A DNA stretch of 64,000 nt from Lamellibrachia columna (taxonomy: Eukaryota; Annelida; Polychaeta; Sabellida; Siboglinidae): NCBI GenBank assembly GCA_963662155.1, contig OY759268.1, forward strand, positions 9,540,868-9,604,867, written 5' to 3'. The position numbers were made by a program, and so were the translations under genes. The notes below the pieces were generated by a model. It was not told the origin of the DNA and made no database searches. It saw only the letters and a program-made list of their open reading frames with translations. Shown here piece after piece: positions 1-39,174 of the stretch. Every line of letters starts with the position of its first letter. The first letter of the stretch is position 1.

Positions 1-438
1 AGGGATGGTTCTTGAATTAAAAACAATATTCCGGGGATATTACAAAGGAACCTATGTGGACGTTTGACGTAGATTATTTAACTCAGAACAATAGAAGTTC
101 ATAGTTACGTATAATCGTTAGCAACGCTAGACATGTTTTCTACGATTGTTCCGAGTGTGTGCCTTTGGGGTATAATGGATTCCAAACAACCTCTACGGTT
201 TCATTACTTGGATTTCAGGGTAGGCGCCTTCCGTACATATATAAAAACAACCGTAGCGCCTGTCAGTCACTGAAGTGTGCATTGTATCACGAAACGAATT
301 ACACATAATCGTCTAAATGGTGGAGCTATATAAACGGTAGTTTCTCGAGATGACATTTCCCTGAGCATCAATTCGTGGTTCTGTATACAGATGTTGGTCC
401 CCGGATGTTGCTACGTAGTTCGTTGACGCGCCACCTAC
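1..438. other. Gene A intron 10 (partial), with a dispersed repeat copy
   Basis: No coding signal. Positions about 50-175 hold a copy of a dispersed repeat (TTGACGTAGATTA, CAATAGAAG) also found near 3350, 5840, 17840 and 29800. The bases next to exon 10 resemble gene B intron 10. Confidence 0.5.
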
Positions 439-18565
<18,127 letters not shown>

Positions 18566-18572
18566 GACGACG

Positions 18573-18740
18573 GGTCGTCAGTGGGTCGTCAGCGGATCAT
18601 TAGCGGGTCGTCAACGTTTCGTCAACGGGTTGCCAACGTTTCGTCAATGGGTCGTCAGCGGGTCGTCAACATTTCGTCAACGGGTCGTCAACGGGTCGTC
18701 AGCGGTTTGTCAACCTTTCGTCAACGCTCCGTCAAGTGAA
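18573..18740 (-). repeat. CGTCAACG-type short repeats just upstream of gene A start
   Basis: Irregular tandem units around GGGTCGTCAACG and TTTCGTCAACG occupy the 170 bp 5' of the start codon, so they lie in the 5' UTR or promoter of gene A. The matching region of gene B (39112-39174) holds related words in the reverse orientation. Confidence 0.7.
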
Positions 18741-18749
18741 CTACACATA

Positions 18750-20130
18750 TAAACGCAGCATGAAAATCACGATATTAACACGTCTTGTATGGATATAGTT
18801 ATTAACAGGAAACAGGAAATATTTATTTGTCCCAAAGACAACAAAACAGAGTATTCAACACAAAAACCATACAATATATTACATATATGTCGACATGATA
18901 AAACGAAGTAGTAAGAATATAAAGTACGGTCTGAAAAAAAAAATAATGTCATATAAGGGACGGGAGACTCCTACTAAGACTAAAAAATAATCGATGTCGT
19001 AGGAGCCACCCTGTCGAATAATTTCACCCGTTTTTAAATTATAAAAAGAAAAATCCCTATAGATATTAATGCATAATTACTGAGTGAAAAAAATTAATAT
19101 AAATATGTCTGTATATTACAAATGCCAATTATATTCCCACATCCGGATATACATAGAGTGATTTTAACCAAGGAGGAACGGAGACATAGTCAGTCATGTT
19201 GACATATATAACAATTTTAGATTACACATTGTTCAATATATGTATTCAGATAATAAAGTTTGATATAATTTGAGAAACCATGTAAACTGTGAGTTATTAA
19301 CCAACCGATATATTATTCATACTAATTGATTCAGTGTTCCAATGTCAGCCATCTATCTAATGAACATCTTTATACCTTCCGTTTAAGCCAAGGTCTTCGT
19401 CAATTCTTAATCCTTAATGTACGCAATCCAATGGTCTCAATCTACAAAACCCACACGGACACTGCATTAGCTGCTGCTAAAACCTGGCTCTGGAAATCGA
19501 GTAGGTGCCACCAGCCATTGTCTAGGCGGATATACCAGCTCCATATAAGACCACACATTATTATTTGCACATTGTATACTGAGTTCATTGTATGGCAGAC
19601 AGTTCGCATGACAAATTAAGTCGGACTTTCGAATCGTTCTAGGACAATATATGCTACAACTTGGCGAAAAATGCATACGTCACAAAGAAGGAACGCGAAG
19701 GATGAAGAAAACAAATTCTCAATAACTTCGTATGGACATTTAGCGTGTTGCATACCTTTAATAGTGCGTCATCGAGACATGCAATCATATTGTTCGCGTT
19801 GTTTTACTTGAACCAAGTTCTTTTTTTACAGTGATTAAGCGAACCTTATATTATGTCCGAAAGGCACATCAAGACAAGGCGTCACGCGTAACAATACCAG
19901 CCGCTCAAAATCACATATATCAACGAATATTTTATGCCTTAAGTATACACTATCACGACAAACGACACAGAATAAAAAAACATGTAAATATAAGTTGTAT
20001 ACCGCTTTGCAATAAAGCAGACTCACCTTAGTACGGACATGAAATCGCTTCGAGCGGAATGTGGTGACGTCATTAACGTGCTTCCGGTATTGAAGCAGTA
20101 CATAGCGATCTAAATAAGTCTGAAAAATGT
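18750..20130. other. Intergenic, nothing recognised
   Basis: AT-rich sequence upstream of gene A. The segment near 18820-18960 (AATATTTATTTGTCCCAAAG) resembles a retroelement 3' tail in reverse, but no protein fragment supports this. Confidence 0.45.
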
Positions 20131-20133
20131 CTC

Positions 20134-20136
20134 ACA

Positions 20137-20183
<47 letters not shown>

Positions 20184-20252
20184 TCCCACGCTCGCACGCA
20201 GGCAGGCACGCACGCACGCACGCAAGCCCGCTTGCACGCATGTACGCACGCA
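20134..20252. repeat. CGCA microsatellite
   Basis: CGCA repeats with scattered substitutions. Confidence 0.95.
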
Positions 20253-20439
20253 CACACAAAGATGAAGGCATTCGTTGGCTCTAGGTACCAGTCAATTTCA
20301 CGCCCCAGGATCTTCAAGTGAAAATAAATCATAATATTATATGGTGGAATAATTATTTTAGCAAGACGTCATCGTTGGCTTGATCTTACATATCCATACG
20401 GCTTCTTTCACGAGTCTTCTCCTTTTATGTGTCTCCCTA

Positions 20440-20825
20440 TCTACCACCTCTACTCCCCCCAGTCTATGAGATGGTTGTCTGTGGTTGTGTGGTCTGTGAC
20501 GGCGGACATGTCGGTGGTGGACTGCGACCGCTTTTCTTGTCACTCTGTGCATTCTCTACATCTTTCTTGTGTTCATGTAGTCTGGTCTCAAACAACCTCC
20601 GTATCTTTCATGTGTAGGTTGCACCACAACTCTTACATAGGATTTAGTTGACAAATTCGCCCTGTTCTTCCGGTTCTACTTTACCTTTGGGTGCATCAAC
20701 AAACGTCTCAGAGTTGTGTGGCGACGCATGGCTGTGGCCACCTCGTATTTCTTCAGTACCCGGCTAATCCTCTCTGAGACACTTTCTGTGTATGGGATGA
20801 CAACATGGCTTCTGTAGTTCTTGGC
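20440..20825 (-). mobile_element. Penelope-like element remnant: end of RT region and GIY-YIG endonuclease
   Basis: Minus-strand translation gives HVVIPYTESVSERISRVLKK, then RRHTTLRRLLMHPK. After a one-base frame change follow PKGKVEPEEQGEF, ILCKSCGATYT and RRLFETRLHEHKKDVE. This succession (a VIPY...I.RVL.KY linker, then CK-C...Y.G.T-R-L..R--EH) matches the C terminus of Penelope-like elements with their GIY-YIG endonuclease. Two stops and one frameshift make it inactive. Confidence 0.72.
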
Positions 20826-20869
20826 CTATTTTTCTCTTGTCTGTTGTTGTCTTCTTGTTACCCGTCACC

Positions 20870-21690
20870 TAGTAGTGACGTACTTACGACGTCGTCTTGA
20901 TAAGACGTCGAAAATGTCTACCAAGGGTTTGGATATGTTAAAATAATTATTTCAACATGAAAACGAACTATCCTGAAATGTTCACTGTCCAACCATTATA
21001 TTTGCTATATTAAATATGAGCATAGAGTAGGTACATGAATGAATCGATAAAACTGATACAAGAGCTGCCTATACTACATTAAAAGTCAACCATTGCAACA
21101 GATCGTGACATACGGTAACAATATTATTATCGAGGTCGACACACACATACTATTTTTCAAACCATAGCTATGCGTATTCTACAGTTTTTCCTCGCGTATT
21201 TTAAGGCAAAATAACATAAGACATTTCTTCCTTAGTATTCCCTGTGCATAATCAAAATGAACAACTACTACAGGTCTTAATTACGTAACTTTCCCGTCGT
21301 AGGTCTAGTCATATTGACACTTTTTCCTGACATCTTTCCCTGAACCATCGCTTTTGGCTCCTTGTATGATTACCTCCACCATTCCCGCCTTTGCCTCTCC
21401 TACCTCCATCTACATCATATATCCAACCTCTAATTCCCTTAAGTTGGACGAAACTGCCCTTAAGAAAATGTACCATCATATTCCGTGGTAAAATACCATG
21501 GTGCTTTAAAACAGGTAGAACATGGTATACCATTCAACTAAGCATACAAATATATGGCCCATTCAATGCTATACATCTACGGCTGTACCTATACATATGA
21601 TCTGTGTGGAGGTTATGACTTCAAATAATCTGTAAATAATTTTTTTCATTCATGTATTGTCCTATGTGAGAATGAATACTTCCTGATATA
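20870..21690. other. Intergenic, nothing recognised
   Basis: No supported gene or repeat between the Penelope remnant and the LINE. Confidence 0.45.
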
Positions 21691-22277
21691 CAATCTACAC
21701 TGATCCTTTACTAATGCTACCGCATGTCCTCTAGTTTTAATATCTTTCTTGAGTGAGAAAAAATAGTTCTATCAATATTTTCATATCCATTTAATATCCT
21801 AACAACTTCAATTTGATCTCACCTTATTCTCCTTGTATCTGGGGTTGTTAATCCACATTCTTTTAGGCGTTCTTCATAACTAAGGTCTCTCAGTTCTGGA
21901 ATCATTTTAGCTGCTCTCCTCTGTATTCCTTCAAGCGTATCTATATCATTCTTACGATATGGTCGCATGTATACAGTGTTCTAAATGAAGCCTAGCTATT
22001 GCTTTATACAGAGTTATAATTAGCTTGTTTTTCTTGTATGCTATATTTCTCCTAATAATTTAATTACCCTTTGAGGCTGCGATACCACACTGCTCTAAAA
22101 TTTTCATATCAGCACTTATAAGTAACTTTCTTGTACAGTAGTACCTAGAACAGTATCCCCCAAGTTTATAGTTTCCATCCAAGTTCCCGGGTCCTGTATG
22201 TAGGCATTTACATTTCCAAAAACGGTTGAGTCATCCGAAAATTTAAGTACGTTGCTTGCTTGTTATATAATCGTCGA

Positions 22278-22279
<2 letters not shown>

Positions 22280-22373
<94 letters not shown>

Positions 22374-22386
22374 GCACGCACGCACC

Positions 22387-22462
<76 letters not shown>

Positions 22463-22473
22463 CACACACACAT
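22280..22473. repeat. CA/CGCA microsatellite within LINE copy 1
   Basis: CA repeats, CGCA repeats, then CA again. Confidence 0.95.
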
Positions 22474-22773
22474 ATTTAAGAGTAATAAATGTCCAAATAC
22501 TGATCATTATGGAACCCCACTATCAAAATGATTTCCAGTTTGAAACTTTTCCATTTCCATTTAATAATGTATGCCTAACAAGGAAGTCCACCATATGGTC
22601 TTCAGTTAACCTTTTAAATAATTTACAAATCACTGATGTTAAACTCACAGCTCTGTAATTCTCTGACTTATTTATCGAACCCTTTTTATTTAATGGTACA
22701 CGTACGTTTGTTTCTTTCCATTTAAAGGGAACCACTCCCTCTTTTAATGACAACTTTAACACTCTTGTAAGTG

Positions 22774-22958
<185 letters not shown>

Positions 22959-24120
22959 GGGTCATTATACTTTTAGACCATCAATTGCTGTCCGACGTAT
23001 AGGAATGTCTCTAAAAGTTATATTTATGAATCTACAACAAAATAATGTATTGCAGACTGTAAACATGTTCTATATACTATAGGCGCATGCAAAAAAATTA
23101 TATTTCGTCAAATTTTTTTTGGTTAAGGGGTCATCCATTACGCGTTGTAGGCGAAAACAGCCTGTCCGAGTTGGCGTTCCTCATTGAAAATGCATCTAAA
23201 AGCTAATTAAATTACAAGTTATCCGAACTTAAGTGATAGGTTTCCGTTAATGTAATGTATAAGCTATATTTTATTGCTGCTAGATTTCCTATTTTAAGAT
23301 TTCTAAATAAGATATGACCTCATTTAGATGTGTCCATAAATATTTTCAACACCGTTACCGACAAGTTTGTATCCACTCCATAGCTCACAAAGTAATGCTT
23401 ATTCATTCATTATGTGGCGCCAATGTTTGCTTGACATCACCGGACCATTGTGAATTGTGAGTTTGCCGTGTGATTTCTGCAGTTTGCGAATAAATCAGGT
23501 AAGAAACGTAATTATTTCACCGTATGTTTATTGAATATCAACACCGTTACCAACATTTTGTATATGAGATGCAGTTATTGGTCAAAATAGAAAATATGGT
23601 GAGATAGCTCATGATAATACATCTTGATATGCCTAACAATGGGCGATAAAAAAGCGCCGTGTTTCGCGTAAACCCAAGAAAACCATTAATTTCTCAACAC
23701 CGTTACTATCAACACCGTTACCACTTCGCTGTGTTGAGCATTTTCCATATAAACAAAGACACAACTACTTGTATGCATTTTTGATTATAAAATGCTTAGA
23801 AACATAAATAATACAAATTTGGTTAGCTAGACTAATTACAACAAGAATGCACATAAAACAATCAAGGTATTTATACTGATGTTTGAATGCATTATGTGCA
23901 GCATTTATTTTAACAGGTAACGGTGTTGAGATACCTTGCTCTAGTATGGCATCTTAAAACATGAGCTAACAAATTAGTTTCAAATATTGAACGTAACCAT
24001 GTACCGTACATAACTCAGCACATATCAGACATGTACTGACCAACGTTTTGTGTTATTCAGACACTTTTTATTTTTGCTTGGTTCCAAAGCCCAATTGATG
24101 GTCTAAAAGTATAATGACCC
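22959..24120. mobile_element. Non-autonomous DNA transposon with perfect 29-bp TIRs
   Basis: The ends are perfect inverted repeats: GGGTCATTATACTTTTAGAC... at 22959-22987 and its reverse complement at 24092-24120. The 1,162-bp body has no transposase. It holds the 12-bp word AACACCGTTACC or close variants near 23345, 23540, 23695 and 23711, plus one inverted copy near 23918. It lies between TA arrays at a TA target in a LINE, which fits a TA-targeting superfamily such as Tc1/mariner; the superfamily is inference. Confidence 0.85.
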
Positions 24121-24324
<204 letters not shown>

Positions 24325-24949
24325 TAACTTGTTCTACTGTTTCCATTAGTAGTTCTGGAGGAATCACATCCATTTCAGGTGATAGTATCCTCCATTGTCT
24401 TTATTTTCTTAGCTACCATTTCTAAAGTTACAATTAACTGCCCTAAATAGTCCGATTTAACCTCCTGAAATGTAGCATCTGGAACTGGTAATGAACTAAT
24501 ATCCTTTCTGGTAAACACTGAACTGAAATAACCATTTAGGTCTTCCGCTATTAAAAACCTTGTGATATTATATTTCTAGAGCTGTCTTTTAGTGGTCCAA
24601 TCTTGTCTCGTATAGGTTTTGTTTACTCCTGACATCCATACAAACGATAGCGCTACAGCGCGGAGCCTGGATAATGGAGGCTATATTTAGCCTTGATTAA
24701 AGCCATCCTTGGTAACCAAGGCAATTGTCAAATTCGTGCGACAACCTCGCTTTACGGAATGCGAATTTACTAATTTTGGCAGAACGCTGGTTTGAATATA
24801 GACGGTATGGGTTATGATCATATTTTACTAGTCTAATTTATCTGCTGTTGATATGGTGTCATATATTGACTGGGTATTTTGAAGGCGTGATCAGTGGGCG
24901 ATAATGCAATTAGATTAGCGAATGCGTGAGTAGCCTCAATTATTCATGC

Positions 24950-26340
24950 TTTAACAAGATTTAACAAGATTGCCATATCGAACAACAAGTTCCAAATTAC
25001 AAGTGGACAAGGAAGCGATTGGCTTATCGAGAGTCCAACAATTTTCTCATCTATGACTATGTGTAGCCCGCCCTTATCAGATATCTGTCAATTCCATTTT
25101 TAAACATATTCACACTACTAGCATTAACACAATCATTTGGCAGTTTGTTCCATTCATTTATCAGCCTCTGTGAGAAAGAGTACTTTCTCATGTCCAACCT
25201 ACACTGCTCCTTAACTAATGCTGCTTTGTGTCCTCTGGTTCTACTGCCTTCTTTAAATTTGAAGAACATATTCCTATCAACATCCTCATAACCGTTCACT
25301 ATTATTTTAAACACTTCTATTTGGTCTCCTCTTAGTCTCCTGGTCTCTAGTATTGTCAAACCACATTGTAATAAGCAACTTTTGTAACTAAGGTCTCTCA
25401 ATTCTGGAATCGTTTTAGTTGCTCTTCGTTGTATTCTTTCTAGCGTGTCTATGTCCTTTTTACGATATGGCCTCCATGCTTGAATACAGTATTCCAAATG
25501 TGGTCTAACTATTGCTTTGTACAGGGGTACAATTAGATGTTTCTCCTTATACGTGATAGTTCTCCTAATTAGCCCTAGAATTTGATTTCCTTTCGAAGCA
25601 GCAATCCGACATTGCTCTGAAACTTTCATGTCAGCACTAAATGTTACTCCTAAGTCCTTTTCTTGTGTGGTTCTACCTAGTACAGCATCCCCCATTTTAT
25701 ATTCCTCATCCATATTTCCATGTCCTATGTGTATACATTTACACTTCCTAAAATTGAATAACATTTGCCATTTTTCTAACCATTTAACACATTTTTCTAG
25801 ATCATCCTGTAAACTTTGTTTATCTGTATCATTAGTAACCTTTCTGAGTACTTTTGTGTCATCTGCAAATTTGAGTACTTTGCTAGATATGTCATCCTCC
25901 AAATCATTTATATATATTAAAAACAGTATAGGGCCTAATACTGATCCCTGTGGTACCCCACTCAAAACAGATTTCCAGTTTGAAATCTCACCATCTACAA
26001 TTACTCTCTGTCTTCTGTGTGTAAGCCACTTTTCTATCCAGTTGATTACATCATGGGCTTTTAGTTTAAGTAACAATCTTTGATGTGGCACTTTATCGAA
26101 AGCTTTCTGAAAATCTAAGTAGACAACATCCAATGGTGATCCGTCATCTGCCCACTTTGTAATTTCTTCAAAAAAACATAAGAGATTGGTTAGACATGAC
26201 CTTGCTTTTAGAAATCCATGTTGAGATGTATTTATTAATTTATGTTTTACAAGGAATTCCACCATGTGGTCTCTAATTAATGTTTCGAGTAATTTACATA
26301 CAACTGATGTTAAACTCACTAATGCCACCATTTATTGCAC
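24950..26340 (-). mobile_element. CR1/jockey-like LINE (copy 2), 5'-truncated with open RT frame
   Basis: An uninterrupted minus-strand frame of 424 codons (26331-25057) begins within the reverse transcriptase. It contains SLTSVVCKLLE, YLDFQKAFDKVPHQ, GVPQGSVLGPILFL and the catalytic FADD (residues 155-158), followed by the C-terminal HLEYCIQAWRPY segment. A short 3' UTR runs to about 24950. The 5' half, including the endonuclease, is missing; such 5' truncation is usual for LINEs. The intact frame implies recent insertion. Confidence 0.88.
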
Positions 26341-27456
26341 ACATCATTGCCTGGATCCAAAACTGTACTATGTTAATTGTAACGGAAATGAGTGAATTTT
26401 ATCAGTTTATACGGTGCAGTTCGAGTCAGATTTAAACTTTAACTATTGACACAATTTTCACACTGAAAAGTTAAATCATGCAAAATAATTTTATTCCATA
26501 GAATCTCAATAATGACACTGATTCGCAATTCACGGTAACGCCTACACAAAATGGAGTGGGTAATAATCCATGCTTTTGGAGCCAGACTCTCTTGGCGAGT
26601 TCACGAAAGTGAGCGAGAGTTGGATAAGCGACATTAGGACACACGTTCTCATTGCTGCTGCTGACTGTATCCGGATAAAAATCTGCTTAAAGGTAAAATA
26701 TGTACGAATGTCACCCTTGGTGAAATTTTGTGACTTTATCATGTGATTGGTGAGAAGATAGAAGTCACGCCCATGATCAGCATTGGCCTGCACAGTGTTT
26801 ACCATTTTGAATGTCCACCATTTTGAGATCTAACAACTAACAGATCTACCTACTAAAGTCAATTTGTTCGATGATTTGAAAAAATATACATTTTTTATTA
26901 AATCGACTGCTGATGTTACATAAACTATTCCCACACAATATATTTGGACATCAATAGGGTAAATAAGCTGAGGATGAAGTTTTAAAGTAATGGCCCAAAG
27001 GCCACACAAAATGGTAACGGTTTTCGCATCTCACTGCATCGGCCCAGAAAAAGAGCAGCATCCGTAACGTTGAAGGTTGTATCGTGGAATAGTTAACAAG
27101 CTCTGGTCACCAGGATGGGCAGAAATTGAGGGGGTATCTCCTTTGGGTGTGTTTTTTTTCTGAAAGGTATGGGATTTTGTCAAATTAATCAATACACGTG
27201 TGTTAATGGAGCACCAGTGTGCTGTGAAATGTTGAAGAAAATAAAATTGTAGGGCAAATTTTGCAGGAATCCTATGAAATGTTATAATGGCAGCCTATTT
27301 GAAAATCAAATGAGATTTCACCCATTTTGCTATGTGGACTAGCCAACTAGTAGTGTATCATTGCATTCCAACCTGATTGTTACTGATTTGTGTTTACTGG
27401 TCAGTGATGCTGCAGACGTCATGTTTTTCAGGAAGTTGACCAGAAGTTAGTGGACA
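26341..27456. other. Intergenic/upstream region of the methyltransferase gene
   Basis: No repeat or exon recognised. It presumably includes the promoter and 5' UTR of the gene starting at 27457. A CAG preceded by TGTTTTT at 27422-27431 could be a 5' UTR acceptor. Confidence 0.4.
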
Positions 27457-35330
<7,874 letters not shown>

Positions 35331-35754
35331 AATAATTACATTCAGTGGTCGAACTGAATAATGTGACATTATAGTTTCAGTCTGATTCTTTTTTGTAAAA
35401 TCATGGTACCATGTATATAGTGTAAACTATATCTGTTTTAACATTTTCACCGCTCAACTGTATTTTAGTAAACCACAGTTTGTTTTTATTGACTTCATTA
35501 TCTTTTGATAATATCAACCTTGCTGTTTACTACATTTTCCCACAGAATGTCCAACACCTGTAGACAAAGTGGAACTGGGCCAGTTTGGACAGTCAAGTTG
35601 TTACAATAGATATACAGGTTCTAGTTTATACTATATATAACATAAATGTTCCGATAAAGCAATCATGCTTTGTACAATTAAAGTGGTATTATTACATTGC
35701 CCTGACTTATCAGTAGCAGTGTAATGTCATAGCTAATTGTATCATGAACCATTA

Positions 35755-35760
35755 AATAAA
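35755..35760 (+). terminator. Poly(A) signal of the methyltransferase gene
   Basis: AATAAA 425 bp after the stop codon, with a GT-rich stretch following (GGTGTCATTG). Confidence 0.55.
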
Positions 35761-36095
35761 ACATGAATGGTGTCATTGCCCCTTCTACTGACTAGTAAGA
35801 ATACAATAGGGTACTATTTAATACGCGGCTGTTACGGTGGTTACGGTTACGTTGAGTTGCAGTAGATCTGAGCGTCTCATGAAACATTGGTTTAAAGCGA
35901 ATGTACAACGATTCTCATTGGATGATGTATTGGTCTGTTAATAACTGCCGTAAAGCGATCTTTGTATGTCGTAAAACTGGCTTAATTTAGTCCGTCGCTA
36001 AATCGCATATTTTCGAAAATATTACGAAATGAAAGATCACAATAGTAAAACGGTTTGTAATTATATTATTTTAACAAATGAAGATGTAATTACTA

Positions 36096-36226
36096 CTAAG
36101 TGAGTGAGTGGGTGGGTGGGTGAGAGAGTGAGTGAGTGGGTGAGTTTGGGTGGGTGAGTGAGTGAGTGAGTGAGTGAGTGAGTGAGTGAGTGAGTGAGTG
36201 AGTGAGTGAGTGAGTGAGTGAGTGAG
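36096..36226. repeat. GTGA/GGGT microsatellite
   Basis: GTGA repeats with GGGT variants at the left. Confidence 0.95.
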
Positions 36227-38186
36227 GCATGGAGCATGACATTGTTAAGTTAGATAATTTCAGAGAATTTTTGCATTTTAATTAAATCGAAACTAGCACC
36301 GTGTCAGTTAACCAATGATAATCGTTGCACACTTCCTTCAATCCGTATTCTACTCAACAAAAACAACTTTAACCAGCATAATGCTCGTTGACATCATCTC
36401 GCTTGAGATCGTGCGCGATCATATGACCTAGCTGTATCGCTGGCTGAGAAAAACAACTATCAGTGTTCTACCTTGGCTCCAAACGGTTCTGGTCAACAGG
36501 ACAGTATTGAGCTGGGTGCATTCGCACCATGCGTACATGAGATAGAGACCTTCACTCTCTGACTCGACAGGTTTTTTCATTTCTCCGTGTGGGATCTTTT
36601 ACTTCCACCGGCATAGATACCAGGTAGAATGACCGATGGTTTTTAGTGTATCTTCCGAAAGACGCAGGCAATGTGGGATGAACGGGTCCTCTCCACTCGC
36701 AGTCCGACCTACCACACAACCACCGCGCCCCATCCATCTTCCAAAAGTTACTTGTCAGGCAGCAAAATTACGAGCGAGCGCAATCGGCCTGCAGAAAGCA
36801 ACACTGCGGAGCATCAGCATTGATAAGCGTCGATTTTATTGTACCTTGGCGCAGCACCGTAGGATGGTATCTGTATGATTTGGCGGCTCTATGTGGCCGT
36901 ATTCGTGGTTTGGTCAGAACGTAAGCGATCGCCGCACTCTACTTACTTTATGTACATATCAAGTACATTACTTTACGCACGCACACACACAACCACAAAC
37001 TACATTATATTATAGATGATGAACTCAAGGCAATACATATTTGACCACGGGATATTTTTTTGGCAAAACCGGAAGCACCGTTATATTTATGACGTCACCT
37101 CATTCGACGCCAAGCGTTTCCATTTCCATCTAAGGTGCGTGTGCTTCATTGCAAAGCATTCTTGCCGCCAGGGCCTTCTGACTACATCAGTACCACTGAC
37201 AGATCAACCTGTTTAAACGTAGAACTTGCAGTTGTTGTGTTAACCAGTAATATTGTTCGCTCAGGTTTACATAGCCCGCATACGGGAACTTAACTTTAAT
37301 TGATAGTGAAGCCGCCGTCGCTGGACGGACGGGTCATGATGGGCATTTCGTAGGAACCCTTTTTGAAGTTTGGGCGCGGGCGCGTCTAGAGCCCAGGAGC
37401 ACGTCGGCCAAGACAGAAAGTGGGAAGAAGTACAAATGATTAAGCGTTCGTCTCCACATGGCGTGGGATAAACTGACAAATCTACGTTTCAACAGTTCGA
37501 TCTGCCAGTGCCAGTGGTACTACAGTATTGCAACCACCCCTGGCTTGCGGAGATGTTGCAAATTAGTGTACAACTTATGTTCGCATTTTATTCACGGTTC
37601 TCATCGTTTTGGTGATAGCAAAAATGTAAGACCCAGTGTATTTGATTTAACATTATATTATTTTTAGTCGCTGGTAGTGGTATGCGTAACATCTTTTATT
37701 GACCTACCTTGCGTGCATATAAGGTTCACGAGATCACTGCTAATTTAACTTAACACAATTAAATAGAACGCCGTTGTTACAATCGATTAATTGGTCGGGC
37801 GACACTGTCTCTAATGACACGGCGCAGCTAAATTATGTGTGCGTTCACACGAGCGACGCGTCACGGCACTGCAAGTGCGATCTATAGATTGGCACCAATG
37901 CCTATTTGAATTCTCATTAAAGGTCACGACGGGTACGCCTGCACTCGGTCGCGGCGGTCGCATCAAACTATCGTCCAACAAATGCGAATTGAAGCTAGCA
38001 GCCGAGATACCCCTCACCCATGGCTATAGGAGATGCCCAGTTATGCGAACTCTTCCACTGCCCGCAATGATGGTCTCTTTTTCTCGGTTGTTGCTGCTGG
38101 TTCTTGAGATTACACTGTCCATATATAGCGATTTCCTCAGAGATTTCCTCTCCGAAGTTTCCGCGTCGTTGCACGGCTGTGTCAAG

Positions 38187-38690
38187 TTCTGACACACTGG
38201 TGTGTCAAGTTATGTGAACTGTTCTGTCACACGGATGTGTCACGTTATGTGAACTGTTCTGTCACACGGGTGTGTCACAAGTTATGTGAACTGTTCCGTC
38301 ACACAGATGTGCCAAGTTATATGAACTGTTCCGTGATATGGAGGTCCCAAATTGAACTGTTCCATAACATGGGGCGTTACGTTTTGTGAACTGTTCCGAT
38401 ACACAGAAGTATCAAGTTATGTGAACTGTTCCGCTACAACGACGTGCTAAGTTATGTGAACTGTTCCGTTAAACGGATATATCAAGTTATGTGAATTGTT
38501 TCGTTACAGGGAGGTGCTAAGTTATGTGAACTGTTCCGTTGTACGGTGTGTCAAGTTACGTGAACTGTTCCGCAACGTAGACATGCCAATTTATTTTATA
38601 TGTTCCGTTACATGATTGTATCAAGTAATGTGAGCCGTTCCGTGAGAGGAAGTGCTAAGATATTGAAACTGTTCCGTTGCTCTTCATCAA
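38187..38690. repeat. Minisatellite of about 36 bp, 0.5 kb upstream of gene B
   Basis: About 13 diverged units of AAGTTATGTGAACTGTTCCG followed by a variable CACACGGATGTGTC portion. Divergence rises toward the right. Confidence 0.88.
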
Positions 38691-39111
38691 TTAATTTCAC
38701 CCATCCCGGATCAGGATACTTCATGTTTTAATCTTTCTCGCTAGAGTATAATTATATATCATCAGTACCACTTAATACATCGGAAATTTAACAGAACAAT
38801 AAATTTAAGTGAAAAATGTGAAGATTTGTTGATCGGTCTGTAATTCCAATAAAGCGTTCTCTACCTATGCCGTACAGCTAGCTGCTTACACGAACGATTG
38901 ACAGTAACACATCATGCATGTATATTATTATTAACCATGCGATATATTATAATATAATAATTAATACATTCAGTGTCGGAAAGTCATTATGTTAACCGAT
39001 GTACATTCCATTTAAATTTTTTGTCAATCTTAAATCAACGCATGCTATCCACGTTCATTGCTGCATTCTTATGTGTAGTTCCCTTGACAGTGTTAAGGAC
39101 CCGCTAATTAC

Positions 39112-39174
39112 TCGCTGAGGACCCACTGAGAACCCGCTGACGACTGGGTGACCACCGGGTGACGACACGTTGTC
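39112..39174 (+). promoter_or_regulatory. Short repeats upstream of gene B start, shared with gene A
   Basis: Words such as GACCCACTGAGAACCCGCTG, GACGACTGGGTG and GGGTGACGACACG lie directly before the start codon. They are the mirror of the CGTCA-rich units before gene A (18573-18740). Role as promoter or 5' UTR is inferred from position only. Confidence 0.4.

Larger units (their letters stand above)
35331..38180. other. Methyltransferase 3' UTR and intergenic DNA
   Basis: A GTGA microsatellite lies at 36096-36226. No convincing exon was found; the frames near 36552-36878 and 37839-38192 have no recognisable domain or paralogue. Confidence 0.5.

Noticed and set aside
36552..36878. Frames on both strands near 36.6-36.9 kb
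   Set aside because: No recognised domain, splice context or paralogous match; possibly old repeat sequence.
37839..38192. 117-codon plus frame with a hydrophobic stretch
   Set aside because: The stretch looks signal-like but the frame is unsupported, and gene B's own signal exon at 39175 is backed by its paralogue.
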